In this document: piece after piece, positions 32,930 to 45,306 of the stretch | Layout of the letters: each line of letters starts with the position of its first letter | Position numbering within the stretch: position 1 is the first letter of the stretch | NCBI GenBank assembly: GCA_963682025.1 | Contig: OY821519.1 | Span: 196,758,920 to 196,822,919 of the forward strand | Origin: Cordilura impudica | Taxonomy: Eukaryota > Arthropoda > Insecta > Diptera > Scathophagidae | Reading direction: 5' to 3' | DNA: 64,000 bases | Made by a program: the position numbers and the translations under genes | Notes under the pieces: generated by a model | What the model saw: the letters and a program-made list of their open reading frames with translations, nothing else | Told to the model about the DNA's origin: nothing | Database searches by the model: none

Positions 32930-33400
32930 AATATTTTTATTTTCTGATAGATTTATGTGAAGATGGGGAATTAGTTTCATATGGACATGCCTAAGAATTG
33001 CGCTATAGGTTTTATTTTTGGATTACTGATACATGGATGTCATAAACATACACAAGCCCAATTTGAGCGAGATAACATATGATAATTTGGATACTCTGTC
33101 AATTTAAATTGATCTAGTAGGGGTGATTTGAATGTAGACTAGGTCGGAACATATACCGATTTCCACCAATTTATATAGCATTGACGTATGGGCGATGGCC
33201 AAGATATATTCATATTTGCGACCTGAAGTTTGGTTAAAAGGTTTACATGGACACACAGACAGATGGAAGGACGGACGGACGGACATCGCTAAATCGATCA
33301 GCATAATAAAAGACGGGTCTAGGTGAAATATATTTGGTAGTTACAAACATCAGCACAAAGTCATTATACCCTGACCACACAGTAGTATTGGGTATAAAAA
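32930..33400 (-). mobile_element. Family A repeat, 5' two thirds
   Basis: It begins (read on minus from 33400) TTTTTATACCCAATACTACT. It contains the GTCC tract (plus strand GGACGGACGGACGGACAT at about 33270) and runs through the TTCACATAAATCTATCAG block at 32930. The 3' third is absent. Confidence 0.85.
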
Positions 33401-33429
33401 TGGCAGATTAAAATTTGGATGTTGCGGAA

Positions 33430-34075
33430 ATGGTGATACGTCAACAGTACACGCTACAGCAAATAACTGAGGTGGAGAGACATGTTATCGATAACAGATT
33501 TGCAGAATTAATGAATGACGATGAGAGAAACAATGATGGTGATGATGTTGCATTTGACGTCGAGGTTGATGATAATGACGATCTAACATACTAGCCAAAC
33601 CTTGACGTTGATGAGTCCGATGGCGAAACTTAACCATACTTGGCAATCAATGAGCAGCAAAATAAACACGACGAAGATGAACTAGAAACTTCTGACAGTT
33701 ATTTTACATCTAAAAAATGGTACGAAATGGAGCCAACTTGCACAACCGAATAACCGCATTCGTGGTCATAACGTGGATGACTATAAAAGAAGGAAACCAG
33801 TGCTAGTGAAAGACGATCATCACCGAATATATGGCATATGTTGTCAGACGGAAAAGTGAAAAAAATGAATATTTTTTTCCCTTGTAGGAAGTATCAAGAC
33901 CGATAGCAAGAGCTGCATCATCTTTTGCTCCTCAATCAAGTCGTCCATCATTCCAGTTATATCGTGTGGACTATGGACGCCAGCCTAAAACCAGAGCATA
34001 TTGATTTACTTGCAACAAAGGAGTTTGTGTTGAGCATTCAAATTTGCTGCATCGCACAGTGGCTGAAAATGGTGT
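33430..34075 (+). pseudogene. piggyBac-like transposase remnant, ends only
   Basis: An acidic Asp/Glu-rich stretch (33520-33700) is followed by SDSYFTSKKWYEME (about 33694-33735). This resembles the N-terminal lead-in of piggyBac-type transposases (acidic region, then GKDGTxW...RTRAHNI); frame breaks follow. At about 33985-34065 is QPKTRAY, a stop, FTCNKGVCVEHSNLLHR, resembling their Cys/His-rich C-terminal domain. The catalytic core between them is missing, so this is an internally deleted copy. TTAA target sites were not identified. Confidence 0.5.
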
Positions 34076-34293
34076 TTCATTGGCCAAAACCCTGTAATTT
34101 TTGAACCGCTCAAAATATTTTAGTAATTCTTTTTCCAGTGGGTAGGTATTTAGTTGAACTTGAGTCTGTTTTAATTTTATTAAAATTGATTAAGTACTTT
34201 TTAAGAAATTCTAGGTCAAATTTGAACTTTTAATTTTTTTTTTTAACTTTTAGCGTGAAATATGGGTTTTTATTATTTTAATTTATTAACAAA

Positions 34294-35095
34294 CTAGCAG
34301 ATTCCAGGCCTCGAAATTCGAGCGCAAATTCTAGGAAATTTTATTATACCCTATACCTCTATGTGGTTTGGGTATAATGACTTTGTGCTGCTGTTTGTAA
34401 CAACCAAAAATATTTGACCTAGACCCATCTTTTATTATACCGATCGAATCAGAATCACTTTCTGAGTTGATTTAACAATGTCCGTCCGTCCGTCCGTCCG
34501 TCTGTGTGTCCATGTAAAGTTTGTAATTAAACTGCAGGTTGCAAATATGAATATCTTTTGATGAAATTTGGTCAGGATCGGTCCATTTTTGGTCCTAGTC
34601 CCCATATGGACATAGCATCCGATATGAACTTTTTCATATCTGCAGCAAAAAAATTAATAAAAATGACACTCAAATTTGGTTTATGCTTATCTTCTATATC
34701 CAATTAGTTGAACCTAAGTGATGCGATCCTAAACGCATGGTATAGGCTATCGTATGGTCGGTCTAGACCGACTATAATTTTCTCACTTGTTTTTTCATTT
34801 AATAAAGACCCTAAAAGAATGCTAATCAATTATAGCCAATTCACAAATCAACACAAAAAACAAACTCATTTTTATTACAAACACATTAACAAATTTAATA
34901 AACACATACATAGCATTGAAAAATTTTATGTATGTGTTAGAAGCAACTTTAAATGTAATTTAGTCAAAATAAAGGAAAAAATTTAAAAATCTTCAAATCT
35001 GCTAAACGGCTAAAAAGAAATACCGTTCAAATAATATACGTTTGGTCAAAATCGGTTAAAACGGTAGAACAAAACATCAGTCGCATTACAGTCAA
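34294..35095 (-). mobile_element. Family B (Helentron-like) copy, split by family A
   Basis: CTAGCAGATTCCAGGCCTCG at 34294, with hairpin CTCGAAATTCGAG, is the complement of the CTAG end, preceded by host A. The family A copy interrupts it at about 34341-34794. It resumes AATAAAGACCCTAAAAGAAT, CAAATCAACACAAAAAACAA, TTTTATGTATGTGTTAGAAG and CGGTAGAACAAAACATCAGT. The 5' TC end is eroded. Confidence 0.8.
34341..34794 (+). mobile_element. Family A repeat, internally deleted, nested in family B
   Basis: It starts TTATTATACCCTATACCTCT and ends GGTCGGTCTAGACCGACTA then TAATTTTCTCACTTGTTTTT. The middle third, between ATGAAATTTGG and TCAGGATCGGTCC, is deleted. It contains the (GTCC)n tract. Confidence 0.88.
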
Positions 35096-35425
35096 TAAAT
35101 TTTTACAGTAAAAAGAGGTAAAATTATCTGGATATTTTGCTATTACTACTTAAAAATTAAAAAAATTGTTCTATCAAATTTGCAAATTTGTTTACACTCA
35201 ATCAATATTTCCACTTAAAAAACGTTAGTAATATTATCTAATAGTCTTGCTATTACTACAAAAAAATTTGTCATTTTTTGCTGCCAAATTGTTAAATTTT
35301 TCCAAAATAAATTTGCGAGCATTAGCGCAATGATTCTGACTTTGATATGAAAATAAGGGTTTGTATTTTTTAATCTTTCTTATTTCTCAAATCATTTCAT
35401 AAATATGTGGGTAAAAAAATCTTTT
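35096..35425. other. AT-rich DNA, nothing recognised
   Basis: No coding or repeat signal, apart from a short near-duplicate TAATATTATCTAATAGTCTT / TAAAATTATCTGGATATTTT pattern. Confidence 0.35.
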
Positions 35426-36118
35426 AAAAACAAGTAAGAAAATTATAGTCGGTCTAGACCGACTGTACGATACCCTATGCCATGCGCTTAGAAACTATAT
35501 CCCTTAGGTCCAAGTAATTGGATATAGAAAATAAGCATAAACCAAATTTGAGTGGAATTTTTATTAATTTTTTTGGCTGCAGATATGAAAAAGTTCATAT
35601 CGGATGCTATAAATGGACCGATCCAGACCATATTTGGCAGTCACTTATATTTCCAAAAAATATATACAAACCAAATTTGAGAAAAATCTGTGCAATATTT
35701 TTTGTTTTTTTTTTTATAGATTTAAATGAAGATCGGGAATCAGCTCTATATGGGCCCTATGACTAAGAATTGTCCTATAGGGATTATTTGTGGACTGCTG
35801 ATGAATGGATGTAATAAACACATACAAACCCAATTTGACTGAGATCTATATGATAATTTGGATCTTATGGCGATTTATGTCGTTATCATAGGGGTCATTT
35901 GTGTGGGGACTAGGTCTCAACATGCACCGATTCTCACCAATTTCAACAGTGTTTATCCTATGGCCGATAAAGACATATGTACCAAATTTCATCAAAATAT
36001 TTTATATTTGCGACCTTTAGTTTGATTACAAGGTTTACATGGACACACGTACGGATATTGCTAAATCGAATCAAAAAGTGATTCTGTGTCGATCGGTATG
36101 CTTGTATTGTATACTTAT
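35426..36118 (-). mobile_element. Family A repeat, near full length
   Basis: From the right, the complement contains CGATCGACACAGAATCACTT and TGTCCATGTAAACCTTGTAA. The left end gives TATAGTCGGTCTAGACCGAC near 35445-35464 and CTTACTTGTTTT. The GTCC tract has shrunk to ACGTACGGA. Confidence 0.88.
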
Positions 36119-36724
36119 AGGGTTGTTTAAATAAAGGTAATTTGAAAATTTTTTGAGTAATTTCATTAAAATGAAAAAAGTATTCTACCAGCGGATTGTC
36201 ACGGGTACAAAAGTATACATTGGGTTAAAGGGGACGTTTTCATCTGTCCCTGGGGAGTACCTGTTTCTTGTTTCCTTTTGTGCCCTGAAAGTTCTATTCC
36301 ACTAAATTTGAAATTTGACACAAATATAGTATTTTAATAAATATTTCAGAACACCCCTAATATTAGACGGTAGGGTTGCGACAACTTACATTAACTAAAG
36401 ACCGCAATAACTTTCGAGTAGTAACCAGTTACTTTTGATAAAAAAAAAACAAAAAAAAAAAACATTTGTCAGAAATTAAAAAACAGTTGAGTTTGACAGC
36501 ATGCCGCGCCCATAATTAGCAATAGTTTAACCTAATTGTTTGGCTACATTAATTTCGAAGAATTAGCTACAAAATGACGTTAACATTTTAAAAATCGGTG
36601 ACACAAAAATTGGACTTTTTTTTTTTGGCAATGAAATCAAAATTTCAGCCACAGTGCATCGTTAATGTACTTACTCACTCGTACTGGAAAACCAGCAACA
36701 AGCATCACATCAGTAGATTATTTC
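36119..36724. other. Unassigned
   Basis: No gene recognised in about 600 bp. A-runs at about 36441-36463. Confidence 0.4.
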
Positions 36725-37860
36725 ATTTTCTCATGTAAAAGACACCTTTTTAAGAAAACCTCCTTTTTTTAAAAAAGCTTATTTTTAAGAAAAAACTATA
36801 TATGATAAAAGGGTACTTTTTAAAGAAAATCTACGTAGCTTCTTTAAGAAAATCTCTTTCTTTTTTAAAAATTTACTTTTCTAAGAAAAGTTCTTTTCTA
36901 AGAAAAGTTACTTTTTTACTATTTTAAGGAAAGGTACTTTTTGAAGAATAGTTACTATATTAGGGTAAGGTGCTACATATATACTTGACCACTTGTGGTC
37001 AAGGTATATTGACGCTGTGCTGATGTTTGTATCTATCAAAAATATTTGACCTATATCTCTCATTATACGGATCGCCTCAGAATCATTTTCTGAGTCGATT
37101 TGGTGATGACCGCCCGTCCGTCCGTCTGTGTCTCCATGTAAACCTTCTAATTAATCAAAGTACAGGTCGCCAATATAAATACATTTTCGGAAATTTAGTT
37201 TATAAGCCATAGGATGAACGTCTCCATACAAATGACCCCTATGAGATCTACTTAAATGTCCATAATATCCAAATTATAATATAGATCACGGTCAAATTGG
37301 GTTTGTGTATATTTAGTGCGTCCGTTTGCCAGTAGTACAAAAATAAACCCTATAGGAAAATTCTTAGTAATAGCCCCCATGAAGCAGATCTGTACTTAAA
37401 TCTATAAAAAAGAGAAATATTGCACAGATTTTTCTCAAATTTGCTTTGTATATGATTTTTCAAAAATTAAATGAGCTTAAAAAATATGATCAGGATCGGT
37501 CCATTTTCCGACCCCATATAAATATTGCATCCGATATGAACTTTTCCATATCCGAAGGCAAAAAAATTATGCTTAATGTATTATTTCTGTATCTATTTAG
37601 TTGGATCTAAGAGATAAGGTCTCATGGCATCTAGAGGGTATCGTATAGTCGGCCTTGAGCTTCTAAAATTTTCTGTTTGGTTTAAGTACTTTCTTTGAGT
37701 AAGGTTAGATTTTTTAAGGAAATGTTCTTTCTTAAGATAGGTTATTTTTTGGGGTAAAGGTGTGCTTTTAAGAAATGGTACGAGTACTTTTTAAGCAGAA
37801 AGTACTTTTTTGAGTAAGAAAATATAGTTTTATAGGAAGAGTTATTTGTTGAAAAATTAT
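36725..37860. repeat. Degenerate simple array (ACTTTTTAAGAAA-like), split by family A
   Basis: Imperfect 12-22-bp units of the type (A)CTTTTTTAAGAAAA(G)/(GGT)TACTTTTTAAG run from about 36735 to 36960. They resume at about 37685-37860. A family A copy occupies the middle. Confidence 0.7.
36970..37682 (+). mobile_element. Family A repeat inside the simple array
   Basis: GACGCTGTGCTGATGTTTGT, CGGATCGCCTCAGAATCATT, GTCCGTCCGTCTGTGTCTCC, ATCAGGATCGGTCCATTTTC and GGGTATCGTATAGTCGGCC lie in family order. The palindrome is half eroded. Confidence 0.85.
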
Positions 37861-37974
37861 ATGTTGTTGACCCTTTAATTTGTTTGGTATTAAATTGTCC
37901 GGCATGAGGTTATTACGAAATAAAAAAAATATTTTTTAAAAAAACGGTAACGGTTTTTTTATATATGTATTAAT

Positions 37975-39885
37975 ATTTTATTTTTCCAATATTTCGACCA
38001 ATTTTCTTAGTCATCCTCAGAGAAATCTATGATACGAAAAACAATATAAATAACACAAAAGCACAAAAATAGTAAACAAAAAATATTGTAACAAAAATAA
38101 AAAATAATTACATTTTTCTTAAAAATAATTAAGTGGTATCGTCCTAGTGTTGATTTTTGTCAAACTAATATTTACTGAAACTTTATATGTTGTCTTATTG
38201 TGTGCCGATATATTTTTGAGAACATTTATCAGTGTCGGTCTTGTAATTTAATCTCTTTTCAGATGGTACTTCAATAATATGTAGCATTTCTTAAGAAAAC
38301 CTTCTCCCATTGTTAGTCTCTTCTTTTAATATTTCAACATCATCAAAATATGGATTGTGTCCAGTTATTGCACAATGGTCAGCAAGTGCGGTTTTTGCTC
38401 TAATGGGTTTTCTTTCAATCTTATATCTGATTTATGTGATGATATTCTAGTTTTTAATTTTGTCCTCGTCGTATCAACATATAGCTTCTGGCATACGCTG
38501 GACTTGTCCCAATTACAACTAATCTTATATACTAAATTCTATTTTTCATCTTTGTTTATCCTAGATTTTGTTCTGCTAAAAAGTTTGTTAACTGTATTGT
38601 GTGTGTTAAATGCTAAATTGTACTTTTCGTTGTCATAAATATTGGAATTTTGGAACTGTGCTGAGGATTTTGGAACGTAAGTAGTTGATTTGTAAATTTT
38701 TCTTTGTTCCTCATTATCCGTCCTAGGTCTTTTATTGCTCACAAATTTTATTAAGTCATTAATAATTTTCTTTGGGAAATCCTTCATTATTAAAATATTC
38801 TTGATCTTATCTATATCTGATTTATGAAAATCTTTGTCAGTAGTATCTAAAACTCTACTAATTAAATTAATTGCTGTTTTAAAATTATTCGTTTTGGGTA
38901 TTTCGAGTAAAAGTTTATTAATCTGCTTGACGATGTTGGCTTATGGTACCAGTCTACTTTTAGTAACGTCCCTTTTCTTAATATTACTGAATCAAGATAA
39001 GGTAATTTTCCATCAATTTCTTCTTCCATTGTAAATTGGATTTGTCAATTAAATGAATTTAAAATATTAAGAGTATCTGAAACATAGTCCTTTTTTATAA
39101 TTCCGAATAAATCGTTCATCGAAGTATCTAGTGGTTTTTCCATTATAATATCAGCAATTACTAGTGAGGCTGGTGAACCCATTGGCATAACTTTACGTTG
39201 CTGACATAGTTTATCTTCAAATTTGAAATATTTTTTGTCTTTAATGCAAAATGTCAATAAGTGAAAAAATGAGTCTTTCAAGTTTCACTGGTATGCTGGG
39301 ACCTAATGACATGTCGTCGAATGATATTAACATTTCATCGTTCTCAATGCGTTTATCTTTAATTCTAGATTAAAATTGTATAGCATCTTTTACATTATTT
39401 ATTTATTTATTTAATATTTATGTAATAATAAATTACTAAGTAAGCACTAGCTGCTAAGGTCATCGGCTCCCTTTAACATTATATTTGGAGTCTTTGGTTA
39501 AATTCTTCGGAATGCCAATACTAAATTTAGATAGATTGTAGGAAGGTGAGTTTGTGTGGGAACAGATAGGTCTAATAGGTATGCCCTGCTTATGATTCTC
39601 GTGGTACGGTATCTATTCTTGTTGTCATTCTGTATTTTTCTAGTAGAGAAATCAGGTTTAGTTGAAATAATTTATCAACAAGCATATTGTTTTTATTCTG
39701 TAGACTCGACGTTGGATCTCGTTTAAGTCTTCTATATGTACATATATCTCGTAAAGTCATATTCATTTTAAGTTCATATTCATTTTCGTCTCTTGCCACT
39801 GTTTTATTACCCTTGTCTGCACTTAAAATTAAAATGTCCTTGATTTCGTTCAGAAATTTGAGTTTTTTTTCTTAATAAAATATAT
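37975..39885 (-). mobile_element. Penelope-like retroelement, degraded
   Basis: On the minus strand the parts follow Penelope order. Near 39800 is LSADKGNKTVARDENEYE, then LKRDPTSSLQNKNNMLVDKL. Near 39560-39490 is GIPIRPICS...SPSYNLSKFSIGI. Near 39330-39290 is EMLISFDDMSLGPSIPVKL, the RT block with a catalytic Asp. At 39250-39130 is YFKFEDKLCQQ then VMPMGSPASLVIADIIME. Finally a GIY-YIG-type endonuclease trace, LYVDTTRTKLKTRISSHKSD (about 38490-38420). The 3' region has CGACCAATTTTCTTAGTCAT (37999-38018), typical of Penelope tails. Frameshifts, stops and a nested insertion (39397-39470) disable it. Penelopes encode RT and GIY-YIG in one ORF and insert in many sites. Confidence 0.85.
39397..39470 (-). 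mobile_element. 5'-truncated LINE tail nested in the Penelope element
   Basis: This 74-bp insertion reads on minus GAGCCGATGACCTTAGCAGC...TTACATAAATATTAAATAAA TAAATAAAT. The AAAT tail is that of a target-primed retroposon. Flanking direct repeats CTTTTACATT (39387-39396) and CTTTAACATT (39471-39480) differ at one base and fit a 10-bp TSD. Removing it restores the Penelope reading: the same Asn-Val-Lys codons lie on both sides. Confidence 0.8.
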
Positions 39886-41663
39886 TTTTTAATGGAAAAA
39901 AATAGTAGTCACACAGCCTTAAAGGGTCTATCATTAAATCAGTTATGAGCATAACTCTAAGCGTAAATAAAAAAAATATGTGAGTCCGATCCCAGAGGAG
40001 ATTTGTAAATATCTATTAATTAAAAAAATTTTTTTTGAATATTTTTTCAATTTAAAGTTCTTATATATTTAGCCTAGTTTAATTAGCTATTATACTTCAA
40101 TATTGTGATATTTGTGATTGTGTTGGTTGTTGGTTGTTGAATAGGTTTATATTGTGAAATTTTTAACTTTGTTATACTTGAGGGTTGTTGAATTAGCAAC
40201 AATAATCTATACATCAATGCACTCATATCTCACACCATTTTTGTCTTAATCTGTTTCCGTGATTGTATTGTGAAATAGATTTTTACCCCCCTAAGTGTAT
40301 AGATGTTTACACATCAAAAACACCTTTGTAATCGTAGGCTATCAGGTTTTACTGTATGTATCTGTTGTGTCACTGTTTTATTTAGAACAGAACTTATCGA
40401 CCGAAGTTATCGCTGGTTAAAACATCTAGAAAGAACAAACATTACAAATTTCCTAAAATAAAAATTATTAAATTATTAAAATCTTGCTTATTCTGAAATT
40501 TTTGCAGAATGTTCCCAAAATTTTTATTATATCTACTTATACAGCTGAGCTCGTAAAAATGGTAGTTTGTGTATAAACTAAAATTGACTGACTTCATTTC
40601 AACCACAATTCAGAGCAAGTCCCACTTTAAATGTTTTTATGTTTTATATTGGTGAGCTACAAGTGGTAGAAAGTCATTATAGCAACATCATGTTCGTGAT
40701 GATATTAAAGCTCTTAAAGGGACATAATATTGTTCATGATATATAAGCGATTAAAAATCTTATCGCTGGGATTTAATATACTTTTTGCTCTTAATTATTT
40801 TTCTAGCTAAAATGTTATTATTATTAATTGAATTAATAACTTGAACCCTCCTAAACGAAATTTTATGTCCCCAATAAACTGAAAACAGCATAACTTATTA
40901 CAAAAAGTTTTGTCAATCCCTCCTTAATATAAAATACTGATTGTTAGTAATTTAGTGTCGAAAAGTTCTACCGTGATATAGACCCATATATTCACATATG
41001 AACGCTTCAATGTTATTGTGCAGTTACAAACAACTGTAGCTAAACTTTCCTAAGGGATTATGTTGGAATCAGCAGCATATGTCCTAATCATTTTTGCCAT
41101 ATTCTCCCCTAAAACTAATTCGAACACACGTTAAATGCCACTTAAAATGAGGATTGTAATAGAATGAACGAGATGATGAAAGTTTACAAAAATAAGAAAC
41201 ATAAATCTAATTAGATTCAGGCAAAGTAATGAAATAAAAAATAACAACTGGCTAAAGTAAACTATATTAGCAAGTACTTAGCTGAAAGTTTGTAAGAAAA
41301 TCCATTTAAAAAAACATGTGTTAAAACACAACAATAAAAGAAAGGTAAAAAAATTTAAGAGACATACATAGGTATAACATATGTATACATATGTACGGCA
41401 TATCGTCATTCGTAAATTATTGTGTTTTATATGAAAAAAAATGTGTCTTTGGTAAATCGGTGTTAAAGTTTAGTTGTTAATTACAAAAAAACTGAACCGA
41501 AAAAATGGTCGTTATCTTCTTACCAATGAAAGTTCTAGAGTTTGTGTTTTTTTCTGTAAAAAAAATCATGTGAGTCCGATCACAAGGGAGATGTGTAAAC
41601 ATATAATAATTAAAGAAAACATCAACATCATATTTTCCAGTGCATAAAAAATAAGCCGATTAT
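39886..41663. other. Unassigned; contains repeats shared with both sides of the minisatellite
   Basis: No gene recognised. GTGAGTCCGATC-CAGAGGAGAT (about 39980) recurs at about 41572 (GTGAGTCCGATCACAAGGGAGAT, broken here). GATTGTATTGTGAAATAGAT then TTACCCCCCT (about 40263-40293) recurs at about 45402-45430 beyond the minisatellite. These are diverged pieces of one or more dispersed elements. Confidence 0.5.
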
Positions 41664-44600
41664 GCTGTTTTCTGAAATTCAATTGATGTTTTCTGAAATA
41701 CAATTTATGTTTTCTGAAATTCAATTGATGTTTTCTGAAATATAATTAATGTTTTCAGCAATTCAAATGATGCTTTTTGAAATTCTATTGATGTTTTCTG
41801 AAATTATATTGATGTTTTCTGAAATTCTATTGATGTTTTCTGAAATTCTATTTATGTTTTCTGAAATTCAAATAATGTTTTCTGAAACTCGAATGATGTT
41901 TTCTGAAATTATATTGATGTTTTCTGAAATTCTATTTATGTTTTCTGAAATTCAAATGATGTTTTCTGAAATACAATTAATGTTTTCAGCAATTCAAATG
42001 ATGCTTTTTGAAATTCTATTGAAGTTTTCTGAAATTCAATTGATGTTTTCTGAAACTCGAATTATGTTTTCTGAAATTCTATTGATGTTTTCTGAAATTC
42101 TATTTATGTTTTCTGAAATTCAAATAATGTTTTCTGAAACTCGAATGATGTTTTCTGAAATTATATTGATGTTTTCTGAAATTCTATTTATGTTTTCTGA
42201 AATTCAAATGATGTTTTCTGAAATACAATTAATGTTTTCAGCAATTCAAATGATGCTTTTTGAAATTCTATTGAAGTTTTCTGAAATTCAATTGATGTTT
42301 TCTGAAACTCGAATTATGTTTTCTGAAATTATATTGATGTTTTCTGAAATTCTATTTATGTTTTCTGAAATTCAAATGATGTTTTCTGAAACTCGAATGA
42401 TGTTTTCTGAAATTATATTGATGTTTTCTGAAATTCAAATGATGTTTTCTGAAATTCTATTGATGGTTTCTGAAATACAATTGATGTTTCCTGAAATTAT
42501 ATTGATGTTTTCTGAAATTCTATTGATGTTTTCTGAAATTCAATTGATCTTTTCTGAAACTCGAATGATGTTTTCTGAAATTATATTGATGTTTTCTGAA
42601 ATTCAAATGATGTTTTCTGAAATTCTATTGATGGTTTCTGAAATACAATTGATGTTTTCTGAAATTATTTTGATGTTTTCTGAAATTCTATTTATGTTTT
42701 CTGAAATTCAAATGATGTTTTCTGAAATTATATTGATGGTTTCTGAAATACAATTGATGTTTTCTGAAATTCTATTGATGTTTTCTGAAATTCAATTGAT
42801 GTTTTCTGAAACTCGAATGATGTTTTCTGAAATTATATTGATGTTTTCTGAAATTCTATTTATGTTTTCTGAAATTCAAGTGATGTTTTCTGAAATTCTA
42901 TTGATGTTTTCTGAAATTCAATTGATCTTTTCTGAAACTCGAATGATGTTTTCTGAAATTATATTGATGTTTTCTGAAATTCAAATGATGTTTTCTGAAA
43001 TTCTATTGATGCTTTCTGAAATTCAAATGATGTTTTCTGAAATTATATTGATGGTTTCTGAAATACAATTGATGTTTTCTGAAATTCTATTGATGTTTTC
43101 TGAAATTCAATTGATGTTTTCTGAAACTCGAATGATGTTCTCTGAAATTATATTGATGTTTTCTGAAATTCTATTTATGTTTTCTGAAATTCAAGTGATG
43201 TTTTCTGAAATTCTATTGATGTTTTCTGAAATTCAATTGATGTTTTCTGAAACTCGAATGATGTTTTCTGAAATTATATTGATGTTTTCTGAAATTCAAA
43301 TGATGTTTTCTGAAATTCTATTGATGTTTTCTGAAATTCAATTGACGTTTTCTGAAACTCGAATGATGTTTTCTGAAATTATATTGATGTTTTCTGAAAT
43401 TCAAATGATGTTTTCTGAAATTCTATTGATGTTTTCTGAAATTCAATTGATGTTTTCTGAAACTCGAATGATGTTTTCTGAAGTTATATTGATGGTTTCT
43501 GAAACACAATTGATGTTTTCTGAAATTCTATTGGTGCTTTCTGAAATTCTATTTATGTCTTCTGAAATTCAAGTGATGTTTTCTGAAATTCTATTTATGT
43601 TTTCTGAAATTCAAATGATGTTTTCTGAAATTATATTGATGTTTTCTGAAATTCTATTTATGTTTTCTGAAATTCAAATGATGTTTTCTGAAATTCTATT
43701 TATGTTTTCTGAAATTTAAATGATGTTTTCTGAAATTATATTGATGTTTTCTGAAATTCTATTTATGTTTTCTGAAATTCAAATGATGTTTTCTGAAATT
43801 ATATTGATGTTTTCTGAAATTCAAATGATGTTTTCTGAAACTCGAATGATGTTTTCTGAAATTATATTGATGTTTTCTGAAATTCTCTATATGTTTTCTG
43901 AAATTCAAGTAATGTTTTCTGAAATTATATTGATGGTTTCTGAAATACAATTGATGTTTTCTGAAATTCTATTGATGTTTTCTGAAATTCAATTGATGTT
44001 TTCTGAAACTCGAATGATGTTTTCTGAAATTATATTGATGTTTTCTGAAATTCTATTTATGTTTTCTGAAATTCAAATAATGTTTTCTGAAATTATATTG
44101 ATGGTTTCTGAAATTCTATTGATGTTTTCTGAAATTCTATTTATGTTTTCTGAAATTCAAATGATGTTTTCTGAAACTCGAATTATGTTTTCTGAAATTA
44201 TATTGATGTTTTCTGAAATTCTCTATATGTTTTCTGAAATTCAAGTAATGTTTTCTGAAATTATATTGATGGTTTCTGAAATACAATTGATGTTTTCTGA
44301 AATTCTATTGATGTTTTCTGAAATTCAATTGATGTTTTCTGAAACTCGAATGATGTTTTCTGAAATTATATTGATGTTTTCTGAAATTCTATTTATGTTT
44401 TCTGAAATTCAAATAATGTTTTCTGAAATTATATTGATGTTTTCTGAAATTATATTGATGTTTTCTGAAATTCTCTATATGTTTTCTGAAATTCAAGTAA
44501 TGTTTTCTGAAATTATATTGATGGTTTCTGAAATACAATTGATGTTTTCTGAAATACTATTGATGTTTTCTGAAATTCAATTGATGTTTTCTGAAACTCG

Positions 44601-45306
44601 AATGATGTTTTCTGAAATTATATTGATGTTTTCTGAAATTCTATTTATGTTTTCTGAAATTCAAATAATGTTTTCTGAAATTATATTGATGGTTTCTGAA
44701 ATTCTATTGATGTTTTCTGAAATTCTATTTATGTTTTCTGAATTTCAAATGATGTTTTCTGAAATTATATTGATGTTTTCTGAAATTCTATTTATGTTTT
44801 CTGAAATTCAAATGATGTTTTCTGAAATTATATTGATGTTTTCTGAAATTCAAATGATGTTTTCTGAAATTATATTGATGGTTTCTGAAATACAATTGAT
44901 GTTTTCTGAAATTATATTGATGGTTTCTGAAATACAATTGATGTTTTCTGAAATTCTATTGATGCTTTCTGAAATTATATTGATGGTTTCTGAAATACAA
45001 TTGATGTTTTCTGAAATTATATTGATGTTTTCTGAAATTCTATTTATGTTTCTGAAATTCAAATGATGGTTTCTGAAATTATATTGATGGCTTCTGAAAT
45101 ACAATTGATGTTTTCTGAAATTCTATTTATGTTTTCTGAAATTCAATTGATGTTTTCTGAAACTCGAATGATGTTTTCTGAAATTATATTGATGTTTTCT
45201 GAAATTCCATTTATGTTTTCTGAAATTCAAATGATGTTTTCTGAAATTATATTGATCGTTTCAGAAATACAATTGATGTTTTCTGAAAGACAATTGGAAA
45301 ATGTTT
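41664..45306 (+). repeat. 21-bp minisatellite, ~173 units, open in one frame
   Basis: The unit is ATGTTTTCTGAAATTNNANTG-like (21 bp = 7 codons: Met-Phe-Ser-Glu-Ile-x-Leu/Met). Variation concentrates in codons 5-7 (ATT/ATA/ACT; CTA/ATA/CAA/CGA; TTG/ATG/TTT). There is higher-order structure: the rare unit with CTCTAT recurs at 43882, 44218 and 44470, spacings of exactly 16 and 12 units, within similar blocks. One frame is open from 41749 to 45066 with a single in-frame stop (TAA at 43717-43719). The frame ends where one unit is 20 bp. Units at 41700-41748 contain TAA. The lack of stops follows from the unit itself, so this is best called a minisatellite. A translated heptad coil is possible but unsupported: there is no upstream exon or promoter signal I can identify. 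Confidence 0.95.

Noticed and set aside
41749..45066. Long frame as a genuine structural protein gene
   Set aside because: Kept as a finding only: the unit has no stop by itself, upstream units have TAA, and no promoter, exon or signal is visible.
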